Shown here: in pieces, positions 1 through 9,083 of the stretch
Layout: every line of letters begins with the position of its first letter
Numbering within the stretch: position 1 is the first letter of the stretch
Source: Halovenus sp.
Lineage (GTDB): Archaea > Halobacteriota > Halobacteria > Halobacteriales > Haloarculaceae
Direction of reading: 5' to 3'
Assembly: GCA_003551945.1 (NCBI GenBank)
Contig: PUNZ01000143.1
Location: 1-33,543, forward strand
DNA: 33,543 nt
The notes under the pieces: model-generated
Seen by the model: only the letters and a program-made list of their open reading frames with translations
What the model was told of the DNA's origin: nothing
The model's database searches: none
Translations under genes and position numbers: made by a program

Positions 1-421
1 CGATAATTGCGCCAATCATATCCGCTTCGATGTGTGGCACACAGTAATAATCGTATCTGCCCTCGTGTTCGAACGTATATTCGAATGATTCACGCGTTGA
101 TAGCTTCGTATACTGGTCCGTCGAGTACCAGTCATCAATTGCTTCCTGTTCCGACTCGATTCGGCCTTCAGGGTCCGAGGCCCAGTATTCCGCTTCGTCG
201 GGGTAGGAATCCTGAAATGCAGCGACGTTGTGTGAGTGAGAACTGGTGTTCCCGAACTCGACGGTCGTTCCGGGTTCGACTGTCAACTCTTGTGGACGAT
301 AGCTATCAATTGTCATTTCGACATCGAACGCGCCCGTTGATTCATCCCCAGCACTGAGACAGCCGGCAACTGCAAGACTCGCGCTCGCGCCTGTAACTGC
401 GAGAAACCTCCGGCGATTCAT
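1..421 (-). CDS. Halocyanin/plastocyanin-like cupredoxin lipoprotein (C-terminus truncated by window edge)
   Basis: Manual minus-strand translation: MNRRRFLAVTGASASLAVAGCLSAGDES...EPGTTVEFGNTSSHSHNVAAF...YDYYCVPHIEADMIGAII. Twin-Arg/lipobox (AVAGC) signal and cupredoxin-type His, Cys-x-x-His and Met ligands. Missing from the ORF track because it runs off the edge. Confidence 0.85.
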   Translation of the reverse strand, partial: MNRRRFLAVTGASASLAVAGCLSAGDESTGAFDVEMTIDSYRPQELTVEPGTTVEFGNTSSHSHNVAAFQDSYPDEAEYWASDPEGRIESEQEAIDDWYSTDQYTKLSTRESFEYTFEHEGRYDYYCVPHIEADMIGAII

Positions 422-517
422 GAAAGGTGATTAGGCGTGTACTAATAAATGGGGCACGATTGTTCCCTTCTGATGGGAAGGGAAACGCCTTTGGCCTGAT
501 GCGCCGCAGTGTCAAGT

Positions 518-1849
518 ATGACCACCGGGCCGGAATCATTCCACGAACGGCTTGATGCGGTAGCCGATGCCGTCGAGGCCGCCGAAACTGAGGATGACCT
601 TGATAAGATTGATGCAACGCTCTCGGAGATTGGAGATGACCTCGAAGCGGCTACCTTCGAAGGCGAAGACCTTGATGAAGAAGCCGAGGATGAAGATGAT
701 GACGAAGACGACCCTCGAGAAGAACTCGAAGACCGAATCTCTGACTTGCAAGACGACGCAGACGACCAACGTGGACCCTACGCGTCGGATGTTGCAGACG
801 ACCTTTCCGGTGCGAGCGGAACGGTCGAATCCAGCGAATGGACCGAAACTGGACTGATTTCCGTGATTGAGGCTGTCGAGGCAACCTTCGAAACTCTCAG
901 TGAGGACGTTTCTCCGGATGCGCTGTCCGATGATACTGAAGACGATGTGTTTGTGCTGTCAGTGACTGCTGAAGATGCCGGAGCGGACGGTGAAGCCGAC
1001 GATGAGACTATCGCGACCGTGAGTGAAGCACTTTTGATGGCAAGCGATGCACTTGAGTCGTCATCGCTTGACCCTGACGATGATGCCGAGACGATTGCGA
1101 CGCTTTTAGAGGCGACAGAGACACTCGATAGCGAGCTTGATGATGCGCAGGTGTTCGGTGACCTCGAAGTCAGAGAGCAACTCAGACGACTCGGCTTTTA
1201 TGATATTCTGACGGCGGACAAGCGCAAAGATTTCCCGCCGGAATGGAGCGCAATCAAGCAGTATGAACTCCGTGGCGAGGTTGAGCCGATGTTGCTCGCG
1301 ATGGAGATGTTTGACTCCGACCACTTTGAAGAAAACGTCCTCAAAGCGCTCGAACACATCGCACCGGAAGAGGCATTTGATGACGTACACGCCCTCGCCC
1401 AACGACGGAATCTGCTCCCCGTTCGTATTCTTGGACGAATCGGGGACGACCGTGCCTGCGACACACTACACAATTTCCTTGGGGGTGGCGATGTCGAACT
1501 TGAACAGACCTCTCTCCAAGCGCTTGGTGCAATCGGCAGCGAAGAGTCAACGGAACCTGTTGCAGAGCGACTGGTTGCCGACAATCCCGAAGTGCGTTCC
1601 AGTGCTGCACGTGCGCTCGGACGAATCGGCGATACTAGAGCGATTGACCCGCTTGTCGAGGTGCTCGAAGATGACGACGCTGAAACAGTTCGAGCAAGCG
1701 CCGCATGGGCGCTTAGACAGATTGGGACGCGAGCTGCGCTTTCGTCCGTTGCCTTCTTTACTGGCGACCGGTCCTATCTCGTGCAAGCAGAAGCACAAGA
1801 AGCCGCGGAGGCGCTCGGCGAGAAAACCGGTCCAGAGATGACTGCGTAA
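518..1849 (+). CDS. HEAT-repeat (PBS-lyase-like) domain protein with very acidic N-terminus
   Basis: C-terminal repeats 'ALGAIGSEESTEPVAERL', 'ARALGRIGDTRAIDPLVEVLEDDDAETVRASAAWALRQIG'; GTG alternative start at 509. Confidence 0.85.
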   Translation: MTTGPESFHERLDAVADAVEAAETEDDLDKIDATLSEIGDDLEAATFEGEDLDEEAEDEDDDEDDPREELEDRISDLQDDADDQRGPYASDVADDLSGASGTVESSEWTETGLISVIEAVEATFETLSEDVSPDALSDDTEDDVFVLSVTAEDAGADGEADDETIATVSEALLMASDALESSSLDPDDDAETIATLLEATETLDSELDDAQVFGDLEVREQLRRLGFYDILTADKRKDFPPEWSAIKQYELRGEVEPMLLAMEMFDSDHFEENVLKALEHIAPEEAFDDVHALAQRRNLLPVRILGRIGDDRACDTLHNFLGGGDVELEQTSLQALGAIGSEESTEPVAERLVADNPEVRSSAARALGRIGDTRAIDPLVEVLEDDDAETVRASAAWALRQIGTRAALSSVAFFTGDRSYLVQAEAQEAAEALGEKTGPEMTA

Positions 1850-1928
1850 ACTCCCCCTCTTTTCGGCTGTGGGTTTGTCCGCTACGCAACCCAAACGTTT
1901 CTATTTCGGCCCCAGCTATACCATCCTG

Positions 1929-2951
1929 ATGGACGCTCCGCTGTGGACTGAGACGCACGCACCGTCGCTTGACGAACTTCCCCAGCCTGCGGTGCGTGAT
2001 GCCCTCGGTCGTGCGCTTTCCGAACCGATGAACCTCGTCGTTCATGGCCCGAAAGGCAGCGGGAAAACTGCGGCTGTTCGGGCATTGTCTACAGAGGCTC
2101 ACGAGAATCCCGACGCCGACAGAATTGAGATTAACGTCGCTGACTTCTTTGATAACACAAAAAAAGAAATCGCAAACGACCCCCGCTTTTCCCCGTTTAT
2201 CGATGCGAAGCGACGGCGTGAATCCTCGAAAGCCGACCTTATCAACCACGTTCTGAAAGAGTCAGCAAGCTATGCTCCTGTTTCCGGGTCGTACAAAACA
2301 GTTGTTCTCGATAACGCTGAAGGGATGCGTGAGGACTTTCAACAGGCGCTCCGCCGTGTGATGGAACAGTATTACGAAACGACACAGTTTGTTATCGTGA
2401 CGCGGCAACCATCCGCGCTCATCTCGCCGATCCGCTCTCGGTGTTTCCCTGTTCCAGTCCGTGCACCGACGCAGGACGAACTCGTGTCGGTCCTTGAGGC
2501 GATTGTCACACGCGAGGAGGTCGACTACGAGGATGATGGGCTTGAATACATTGCCGGTGCTGCGGGTGGTGATTTGCGTGAGGCAATTCTCGGTACGCAG
2601 ACCACTGCCGAACAGGCGGGGGAAATCACCATGAACGCCGCGTATGAAACGCTGTCAACGGTGGGCACGGACGAACGGATTCAGGAGATGATTACGGATG
2701 CAGAGGCCGGAAACTTCACTGATGCTCGGTCAACGCTCGATGAGTTACTGGTCGAGGAGGGCTACAGCGGCGACGAAATTCTCGAATCTATCCTCGATGT
2801 TTCACGGTCCCGATACAGCGGGAGTGAACTCGCATCGGTGCATCGACTCGCTGGCGATGTCGATATGAACTTACATGAAGGGACAAGCGACCGAATTCAC
2901 CTCTCCTCGTTGTTGGCACAACTTGGCGATGGTATCGAACAGCCGTTGTGA
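1929..2951 (+). CDS. rfcC: Replication factor C small-subunit paralogue (clamp-loader AAA+ ATPase)
   Basis: Walker A HGPKGSGKTAAV, Walker-B-like VVLDNAEGM, EDFQQALRRVMEQ, PIRSRC arginine-finger motif; M at 1929 is the likely start, not 1869. Confidence 0.85.
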   Translation: MDAPLWTETHAPSLDELPQPAVRDALGRALSEPMNLVVHGPKGSGKTAAVRALSTEAHENPDADRIEINVADFFDNTKKEIANDPRFSPFIDAKRRRESSKADLINHVLKESASYAPVSGSYKTVVLDNAEGMREDFQQALRRVMEQYYETTQFVIVTRQPSALISPIRSRCFPVPVRAPTQDELVSVLEAIVTREEVDYEDDGLEYIAGAAGGDLREAILGTQTTAEQAGEITMNAAYETLSTVGTDERIQEMITDAEAGNFTDARSTLDELLVEEGYSGDEILESILDVSRSRYSGSELASVHRLAGDVDMNLHEGTSDRIHLSSLLAQLGDGIEQPL

Positions 2952-2956
2952 TACGC

Positions 2957-2962
2957 TTTTTT
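2957..2962 (+). terminator. Oligo-T terminator downstream of rfcC-like gene
   Basis: TTTTTT immediately after the stop codon; archaeal intrinsic termination commonly uses T-tracts. Confidence 0.5.
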
Positions 2963-3045
2963 ACCCATATACGTGCGGTCATAAAAGTGAGCGAGGACGA
3001 CCCTGTTGTTGAATACTTTATTATCTGGGTCTCCTATGACTAGCC

Positions 3046-3222
3046 ATGACTGATACGGAACAGACGATGGTCGAACAACTCAAAACCATCTATACCGACC
3101 CAATTTTGCTCATGACGATGCTATTTGGGTTTATTATCATGGTCATTGCGGGGACCCTCTTCGGGATGTTCTTTATTCTCGTCTTTAGCACGTTTTATAT
3201 CATGTGGCACGACAAATTCTGA
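3046..3222 (+). CDS. 58-aa small membrane protein
   Basis: Manual translation MTDTEQTMVEQLKTIYTDPILLMTMLFGFIIMVIAGTLFGMFFILVFSTFYIMWHDKF*; hydrophobic core. Below the ORF-track length cutoff. Confidence 0.65.
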   Translation: MTDTEQTMVEQLKTIYTDPILLMTMLFGFIIMVIAGTLFGMFFILVFSTFYIMWHDKF

Positions 3223-3264
3223 GGCCACGACAGGCACTTTCCACTGCTCCGGTTGCGTTGTGAG

Positions 3265-4365
3265 TTAGGACTGGTCACGAATCGCTGTGAGTGCACTCTC
3301 TTTGAGTTCTTCAATCCGTGGAACCGTGGTCACGTTCGAAAAGAGTACAGCAACACGCAAGTCATCAGCCGTTGGACGGGGTTCATCACCCGCAAGGACG
3401 ACGACTGTCTCAGTTTCCTGTTCGAGCCACTGGCGAGCTTTTTCAAACCCTTTTCTGGAACAGAGATGTGGTGGTCCCGAGAGGACGACAAGTGCTCGTT
3501 CGGTACTGGTGCGATCACAGGGGAGTGTCAACTCGGAGTTTGCAGCAGCCTTCACAAGTTGTGTGATTCGTATCGCATCCGTTGTCTCCTCTTCTCCGTT
3601 GTAAAAGAGTGCACGAAGCCGTTGAAAGAGCGTTGTCGGATTGTGAACTGCTATCTCAGCATAGCCAAGCGTTGAGACACCGCCAGTCTCCATAATCCGC
3701 ATGACATCGCTCGTATCCAGTCGATTCTCAGCAATGTCTGCTGACTGTCGTTCGCCAGCGGCAAAGACTGCCAACAGCCGGTGAGCAAGAAGCTCATTGA
3801 GTTCTTCGTATTGCTCTGCCAATGAACGCTCCTCGTCGTACCAACTTTCGTTATCAAAGAGGAGTGTGTTATCACCGTGCGTGACGAATGATTGGAGCGA
3901 ACGGGCGGCGTTAACTGTTATTGTCGCATCTTCAGCCGTTGTTGGAAGCACACCCAGTACGTAGATAGGCAGTTCGGAAACTGCAGTAAGTGCCTCGACG
4001 ATAACCGGTCCGACGCCACCGCCGGTTCCACCACCAAAGCCTGCAGCGACGAACACAGCATCCATCTCATGGAGGTCAAGTTTATCGAATTCGCGGTGGA
4101 GTTCATCACGGTCTTCTTGTGCAACGGCCGCTGCCTGGTCGATATCTCCGTCAGCACCCGTGCTTCCAAGCGCTTCGTGGGTATCCCCAACGAGGACGTG
4201 TCTATCGAGTGGGACGGCATCGAGCGTCTCGAAGATGGATTTATCCGTATCGTACGCCAGCACATTTCCGCCGGAAAACGACCTGTCAGAGTTCTGTTCG
4301 ACCTGCATGATGCGGTCGACCAACCGACAGCCGGCCCCCCCAACGCCCACAAGTGCAAATTTCAT
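3265..4365 (-). CDS. CetZ/FtsZ-family tubulin-superfamily GTPase (second gene of tandem pair)
   Basis: MKFALVGVGGAGCRLVDRI N-terminus, GFGGGTGGG G-box, VNAARSLQSFV, ETGGVSTLGYAEI, LPCDRTSTERALVVLSGPP. Confidence 0.88.
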   Translation of the reverse strand: MKFALVGVGGAGCRLVDRIMQVEQNSDRSFSGGNVLAYDTDKSIFETLDAVPLDRHVLVGDTHEALGSTGADGDIDQAAAVAQEDRDELHREFDKLDLHEMDAVFVAAGFGGGTGGGVGPVIVEALTAVSELPIYVLGVLPTTAEDATITVNAARSLQSFVTHGDNTLLFDNESWYDEERSLAEQYEELNELLAHRLLAVFAAGERQSADIAENRLDTSDVMRIMETGGVSTLGYAEIAVHNPTTLFQRLRALFYNGEEETTDAIRITQLVKAAANSELTLPCDRTSTERALVVLSGPPHLCSRKGFEKARQWLEQETETVVVLAGDEPRPTADDLRVAVLFSNVTTVPRIEELKESALTAIRDQS

Positions 4366-4368
4366 GGC

Positions 4369-5541
4369 CTAGATGACCGGGTCAAGTTCGTTATCTTCGT
4401 CAGTTATGAGGTCTTCAATCTCTTGCTCCCGGACGGCATCTTGTGCTTTGATTTTCTCCTGGGCGTCAACAGCCTGACTCTGGAGTTCTTTGATTCGAGG
4501 AGTCTCAGTGACGTTCGACAGGAGCACTACCGCAGACAGCTCAGCGGCATTGTCTCGTGGGTCGTCACCCGCAAGCACCTCAACGGTGTCTGCTTCTTGT
4601 TCGAGCCACTGTCGCGCACTTTCAAGCCCTTTTCTCGCGAACGTCTCAGGAGGACCGGAGAGCACAATGAGCGCGCGGTCTGCACTTGAGACTTCACATG
4701 GAATTGTCAATCGCGAGTTCACAGCGCGACGAACCAATCCCTTGATTTTTGCGGCATCAGTTGCCCCATCATCGAAATCTTGTCCATCGCCACGGAACTT
4801 TCCAATCAGTCCTGCTTCCTCGTCGACTTTACTCGATGCATAGCCGATAGAAGAGACACCGCCGGTATCAAGCGTTCGCATGATGTCGCTTGAGTCCATT
4901 GCATTCTCGGCGACCTCCGTGTTATCTTGCTCACCAGCAGCAAGTAAGGTGACAATGCGTGTGGCAAGTTCCCGGTTCATATCCTCATATCCTTCTTCGA
5001 TGGTCTGGTCACGCATTCGCCAAGCATCGTTGTCGAAGGCAATGAAGTTGTCAACGTTCGTCACGAACGACTGGAGCGAACGGGCGGCATTGAGTGCTGG
5101 GCGACCACCTTCGTACTTGCCGGGGAGGACACCGAGCCCATAAACCGGTTCGTCATACATCTTCTGGAGTTCGTCGATAACCACTGGTCCGGCACCGCTC
5201 CCTGTTCCTCCGCCGAGACCGGCAGAGACCAAAATTGCATCAACATCGTGAATTTCAACGTCGTCAAATGCACGGCGAATCTCTTCGATATCCGTTTTTG
5301 CAACGTCTGCTCCGATCTCGACGTCACCACCGACGCCGTGGCCTTTGGCTTTCTGGTGGGTATCTCCAATCAAGACACGTCGGTCTTCCGGGACAAAATC
5401 GGGCTTTGCCAGGTCAGTTCGTGCCGTATTGATTGCGAGGGCGTGACGGCAGAGATTCCGGTCAGTGTTGTATTCGAACTCGAGCATCCGGTCGAGAATT
5501 TTGGTACCGGCGTTACCGATACCGATAGTCGCGAGTTTCAT
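4369..5541 (-). CDS. CetZ-family tubulin-superfamily GTPase (first gene of tandem pair)
   Basis: MKLATIGIGNAGTKILDRM start at 5541, GLGGGTGSG G-box, LNAARSLQSFVTNVDN, C-terminal 'IEDLITDEDNELDPVI' resembling the CetZ acidic tail. Confidence 0.92.
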   Translation of the reverse strand: MKLATIGIGNAGTKILDRMLEFEYNTDRNLCRHALAINTARTDLAKPDFVPEDRRVLIGDTHQKAKGHGVGGDVEIGADVAKTDIEEIRRAFDDVEIHDVDAILVSAGLGGGTGSGAGPVVIDELQKMYDEPVYGLGVLPGKYEGGRPALNAARSLQSFVTNVDNFIAFDNDAWRMRDQTIEEGYEDMNRELATRIVTLLAAGEQDNTEVAENAMDSSDIMRTLDTGGVSSIGYASSKVDEEAGLIGKFRGDGQDFDDGATDAAKIKGLVRRAVNSRLTIPCEVSSADRALIVLSGPPETFARKGLESARQWLEQEADTVEVLAGDDPRDNAAELSAVVLLSNVTETPRIKELQSQAVDAQEKIKAQDAVREQEIEDLITDEDNELDPVI

Positions 5542-5743
5542 GGCTGGAAGTATGTGTTCTACCCCTCGTTCGCAGACCAACGGTGAGTGTGTTTCGACTC
5601 TTGGTCCCGTTCGAAGGGCGCGTTGTCGGAGGCTTGCGTCCCATCTATTTCAATGTGTGGCTGACAATGTTTGGCTGTTTGATATGAATCGCTCCTGTAG
5701 TATCCCCTGAGATTTATCACTGTCCCCGTCACCACTGGTAGGT

Positions 5744-6124
5744 ATGCGACGCGTCCTTCACACTGACGATGCACCGGAGGCAGTCGGTGCCTACAGCCAA
5801 GGTATCGAAACGGATGGGCTCATCTTTACTGCGGGGCAGATTCCGCTGACGCCCGAGGGTGACCTGCTTTCTGATGCCGCAATCGATGTTCAGACACAAC
5901 AGGCACTGGAGAACCTCTCTGCCGTCCTTGAATCTGCCGGTGCGAGCCTGAACGATATCGTCAAGGTGACTGTTTTCTTGACGGATATCGATGATTTCGA
6001 AAAGATGAACAACGTCTACGAAACGTTTTTCGACGACGAACCGCCAGCACGCAGCGCAGTGGGGGTGGCGGAACTCCCCAAAGGAGCGGATATCGAAATT
6101 GAGGCGATAGCTACGACTGAATGA
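5744..6124 (+). CDS. RidA/YjgF/YER057c family enamine/imine deaminase
   Basis: AVGAYSQGIETDGLIFTAGQIPLTPEG...VKVTVFLTDIDDFEKMNNVYETFF...PARSAVGVAELPKGADIEIEAIA. Confidence 0.95.
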   Translation: MRRVLHTDDAPEAVGAYSQGIETDGLIFTAGQIPLTPEGDLLSDAAIDVQTQQALENLSAVLESAGASLNDIVKVTVFLTDIDDFEKMNNVYETFFDDEPPARSAVGVAELPKGADIEIEAIATTE

Positions 6125-6330
6125 ACCGTGAGTACAAATCGAGTCTGCTCTGGGGGCTGATAGGCGGGCTTTCGTTTCTCGTCCTCATCCAAGCCTATCA
6201 TATCGTTACCGGTGAGTTTATCGGCATCCCCTTGATGGCGGGAGTTGCACTCCTTGTCTTTGGGCTCAGTGCGGTCTCTGCACAACTGCTTCGTCCCACG
6301 ATTCGCCGGCGCGCGAACGAAAGGACTTAA
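6121..6330 (+). CDS. Small membrane protein (69 aa)
   Basis: ATGA overlap with the RidA stop; two hydrophobic segments. Confidence 0.7.
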   Translation: MNREYKSSLLWGLIGGLSFLVLIQAYHIVTGEFIGIPLMAGVALLVFGLSAVSAQLLRPTIRRRANERT

Positions 6331-6357
6331 TTGGCCCGTCCCGCTACCTGCATACGA

Positions 6358-6439
6358 GCCAGGATGGCCGAACGGTAAGGCGCACGCCTGGAAAGCGTGT
6401 TCCCTTCCGGGATTCTGGGTTCAAATCCCAGTCCTGGCG
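6358..6439 (+). tRNA. tRNA-Ser (anticodon GGA)
   Basis: Folded by eye: acceptor GCCAGGA/TCCTGGC, anticodon arm CACGC-CTGGAAA-GCGTG, long variable arm, T-arm CTGGG-TTCAAAT-CCCAG, discriminator G; CCA not encoded. Confidence 0.95.
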
Positions 6440-6530
6440 CTTCTTGTGAGTCCCTCACCTGTGAAGAGTTTCATTGTCTCTCTGAGCGCCCGCCACCTAT
6501 TTTATTTATGTCGCTGAACGAACGCAGTAT

Positions 6531-6929
6531 ATGAGCGAGCGAAAAAAAGAATTTGTTGCCGAGGAGTTGTGGCTTCTAATTGCTGTGTTAACCGTCGGGA
6601 TTACTGCGCTCGCTGGAGCGATTGGTCTGCCAGATGTTATCCCTGGCGTCCTTGCCATTCTTGGCTTCGTTATTCTGACCCCGCTGTTTCTCTTTTGGGG
6701 CGAAGAGATTGCTGAGCTCTGGCTAGGGGAATCGGAAGCGAGTCAGGAGACCACAGCCCCTGATGCGCTCTCGGAGCTTAAGCGTCGGTATGCACAGGGG
6801 GAAATTGATGACGAGGAGTCTGAAAGGCGTCTCGACCGGTTGCTAGAACTCGATGACGACCTTGATCGCGGGCGGTATCGGGTTCTGGATGAAGAGCAAA
6901 CGCTTGAAAAGGAATCGGAGTACAGATAG
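6531..6929 (+). CDS. Two-TM membrane protein with C-terminal SHOCT-like domain
   Basis: Two hydrophobic helices, then DALSELKRRYAQGEIDDEESERRLDRLLELDD. Confidence 0.7.
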   Translation: MSERKKEFVAEELWLLIAVLTVGITALAGAIGLPDVIPGVLAILGFVILTPLFLFWGEEIAELWLGESEASQETTAPDALSELKRRYAQGEIDDEESERRLDRLLELDDDLDRGRYRVLDEEQTLEKESEYR

Positions 6930-6980
6930 ACCACCACTCAAAGCGGGACATTCATTTTCTCGGCCGGTGAGCGTGTGTAT

Positions 6981-7460
6981 ATGGAGATAAAATCGCGACA
7001 TCATCTTCGGTCGGATGCCATCGGGGAGATTGAGGAGGCCCTAGCGACCAACCTTGCCGTTGAACTTGACGCTGACTCGTTCGAAAAAGTGGAGCTGACG
7101 AACGACGACTGGGATGTTGTCCTTGTCGATGGAAAGCCGCTTGTTCTGTATCTCGATGATGAACCGTTTTTGACCGTTCGCGGTGCAAACGCATACCCGC
7201 CTGAAGACCACGTTGTTACCGTTGATGCAGGCGCTATTCAGTTCGTTTCAAATGGTGCTGATGTGATGCGTCCGGGTATCGTTGAGGCAGATGAAACCAT
7301 TGCTGCTGATGACCTAGTGGTCATTCAAGAGGAGACACATGGTAAGTTTCTTGCAGTCGGTCGCGCGCTCGCATCCGGTGAGGACATGGTAGGGGACGAG
7401 GGACGGGTTATTGAATCGCTCCATCATGTTGGGGATGACCTCTACGAACTGCAGGCGTGA
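6981..7460 (+). CDS. PUA-domain RNA-binding protein (archaeal MCT-1-like)
   Basis: Pre-PUA followed by VTVDAGAIQFVSNGADVMRPGIVEADETIAADDLVVIQEETHGKFLAVGRALASGEDM, a typical PUA fold motif. Confidence 0.85.
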   Translation: MEIKSRHHLRSDAIGEIEEALATNLAVELDADSFEKVELTNDDWDVVLVDGKPLVLYLDDEPFLTVRGANAYPPEDHVVTVDAGAIQFVSNGADVMRPGIVEADETIAADDLVVIQEETHGKFLAVGRALASGEDMVGDEGRVIESLHHVGDDLYELQA

Positions 7461-7583
7461 CCCTCACGCTCATTCCCACGTACCCATTATCCGATTCCAT
7501 TCGTTACCATTGAGTGGGCAAGACATCTCTGTTATGCGACGGATTCGGAAACTCTTAAGATTCCCACCGCCCCGTACTGTCGT

Positions 7584-8024
7584 ATGAGTGTTGAACTTCC
7601 GTTCGCGCCGGTCGACGAAGTAATCCGGCGCAATGCGGATGGGTTGCGTGTGAGCGCTGATGCTGCAGAGGAACTCGCACGGAAGATTCAACAGGAAGGG
7701 GCCCAGCGTGCAACAGTGGCTGCGCAACGAGCGGACGCAGACGGGCGAAAGACGCTGATGGCGTCGGATTTCGGTCATAACTCGCTTCCGGAAAAGGAGG
7801 AACTTGCGCTACCGATTGCTCCAGTTGACCGGGTAGCCCGATTGGATATTGACGACCGATACCGCGTCTCAATGGACGCCCGAATTGCACTTGCGTCCGA
7901 ACTTGAGGGGTACGCGGATACGGTTGCGGCCGCCGCTGCGTTGCTGGCACGACATGCTGACAGGCGAACAATCAAATCCGATGACATCCAACTATACACA
8001 GAGCTAACACAGTATTTCGAATGA
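7584..8024 (+). CDS. Haloarchaeal doublet (fused tandem histone-fold) histone
   Basis: Two histone folds: 'LPFAPVDEVIRRNADGLRVSADAAEELARKIQQ...LMASDF' and 'LPIAPVDRVARLDIDDRYRVSMDARIALASELEGYADTVAAAAALLARHADRRTIKSDDIQL'. Confidence 0.93.
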   Translation: MSVELPFAPVDEVIRRNADGLRVSADAAEELARKIQQEGAQRATVAAQRADADGRKTLMASDFGHNSLPEKEELALPIAPVDRVARLDIDDRYRVSMDARIALASELEGYADTVAAAAALLARHADRRTIKSDDIQLYTELTQYFE

Positions 8025-9034
8025 GGTTTGGATATCGCGAGGTCTGTCTGGAGCACGAAACTGGCCCACGCCACCCTGAGAGCCCAGACCGTCTCCGGGC
8101 AGTCAGACAGAAACTCAAAGAGTGTCATGGCGTCACCTACGTCGACGCTGATTCTGCCGACCGAGACCGTCTCGAAGCCGTCCATGATGATGAGTACGTT
8201 GAAACGTTTGAGGGGTTCTGTGCACGAGGCGGCGGTAACTGGGATGCAGATACCGTCGCCAGCCAAGAGACGTGGGATGCCGCGCGTGCAAGCGCCGGAC
8301 TTGCGGAGTGGGCAGCAGAGTCCGCCCTCGAAGGTAACGATGGCCGTGAGACACCATTCTCACTTGGCCGACCGCCTGGCCACCATGCTGTCGAAGACGA
8401 TGCCATGGGCTTTTGTTTTTTCAACAATGCCGCCGTCGCCGCCCAATCCGTCATCGACAGTGGTGCGGCCGAACGGGTTGCCATCTTTGACTGGGATGTC
8501 CATCACGGAAATGGCACCCAAGATATCTTCTATGAACAGGGGGATGTGTTCTATATCTCCATTCATGAACGAGGTCTCTATCCCGGAAGCGGTGCAATCG
8601 ATGAAACTGGATCGCACGACGGGGACGGGACGACAATGAATATCCCGTTCCCACCAGGAACAACTGGTGGTGCCTTTTTGGAAGCGCTCTCTTCAGTTAT
8701 CGGTCCAGCCCTTGTCGCATACGACCCAGATTTGTTTTTAATTAGTGCTGGATTCGATGCGCATGAACACGACCCAATCTCACGAATGCGTGTCTCAACG
8801 GAGGACTTCGGTCGCATGACACAATCAGTCAGTGAGATTGCTGCTGAGACCGACGCCGCGCTCGGGTTCATCCTCGAGGGTGGGTATGGCCTTGATACGC
8901 TCTCGGAGAGCATACGAATGGTACATGAAGTCTTTGACGGGTATCAACCCCCGCCGGCCGATGGCGAGATCAGCGACGGAGCACAGAGTGTCCTCGCTGA
9001 TGTCAAAGAACAAGGGTTTCGCGGCGTGGAGTGA
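8021..9034 (+). CDS. HDAC/AcuC-family deacetylase
   Basis: RPPGHHAVEDDAMGFCFFNNAAVAA, VAIFDWDVHHGNGTQDIFY, SAGFDAHEHDP, LEGGYGL; catalytic His-His and metal ligands intact. Confidence 0.95.
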   Translation: MRFGYREVCLEHETGPRHPESPDRLRAVRQKLKECHGVTYVDADSADRDRLEAVHDDEYVETFEGFCARGGGNWDADTVASQETWDAARASAGLAEWAAESALEGNDGRETPFSLGRPPGHHAVEDDAMGFCFFNNAAVAAQSVIDSGAAERVAIFDWDVHHGNGTQDIFYEQGDVFYISIHERGLYPGSGAIDETGSHDGDGTTMNIPFPPGTTGGAFLEALSSVIGPALVAYDPDLFLISAGFDAHEHDPISRMRVSTEDFGRMTQSVSEIAAETDAALGFILEGGYGLDTLSESIRMVHEVFDGYQPPPADGEISDGAQSVLADVKEQGFRGVE

Positions 9035-9083
9035 CGGTACCCAAACCGGATAGCATTTGACGGAGGCCATCGCATGCTCACTT

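Noticed and set aside
3253-4689. Plus-strand ORFs 3253-3675, 3892-4689 and others opposite the CetZ genes
   Set aside because: Antisense shadow ORFs; Cys/Arg/Ser-rich translations without motifs, while the minus frames encode clear CetZ proteins.
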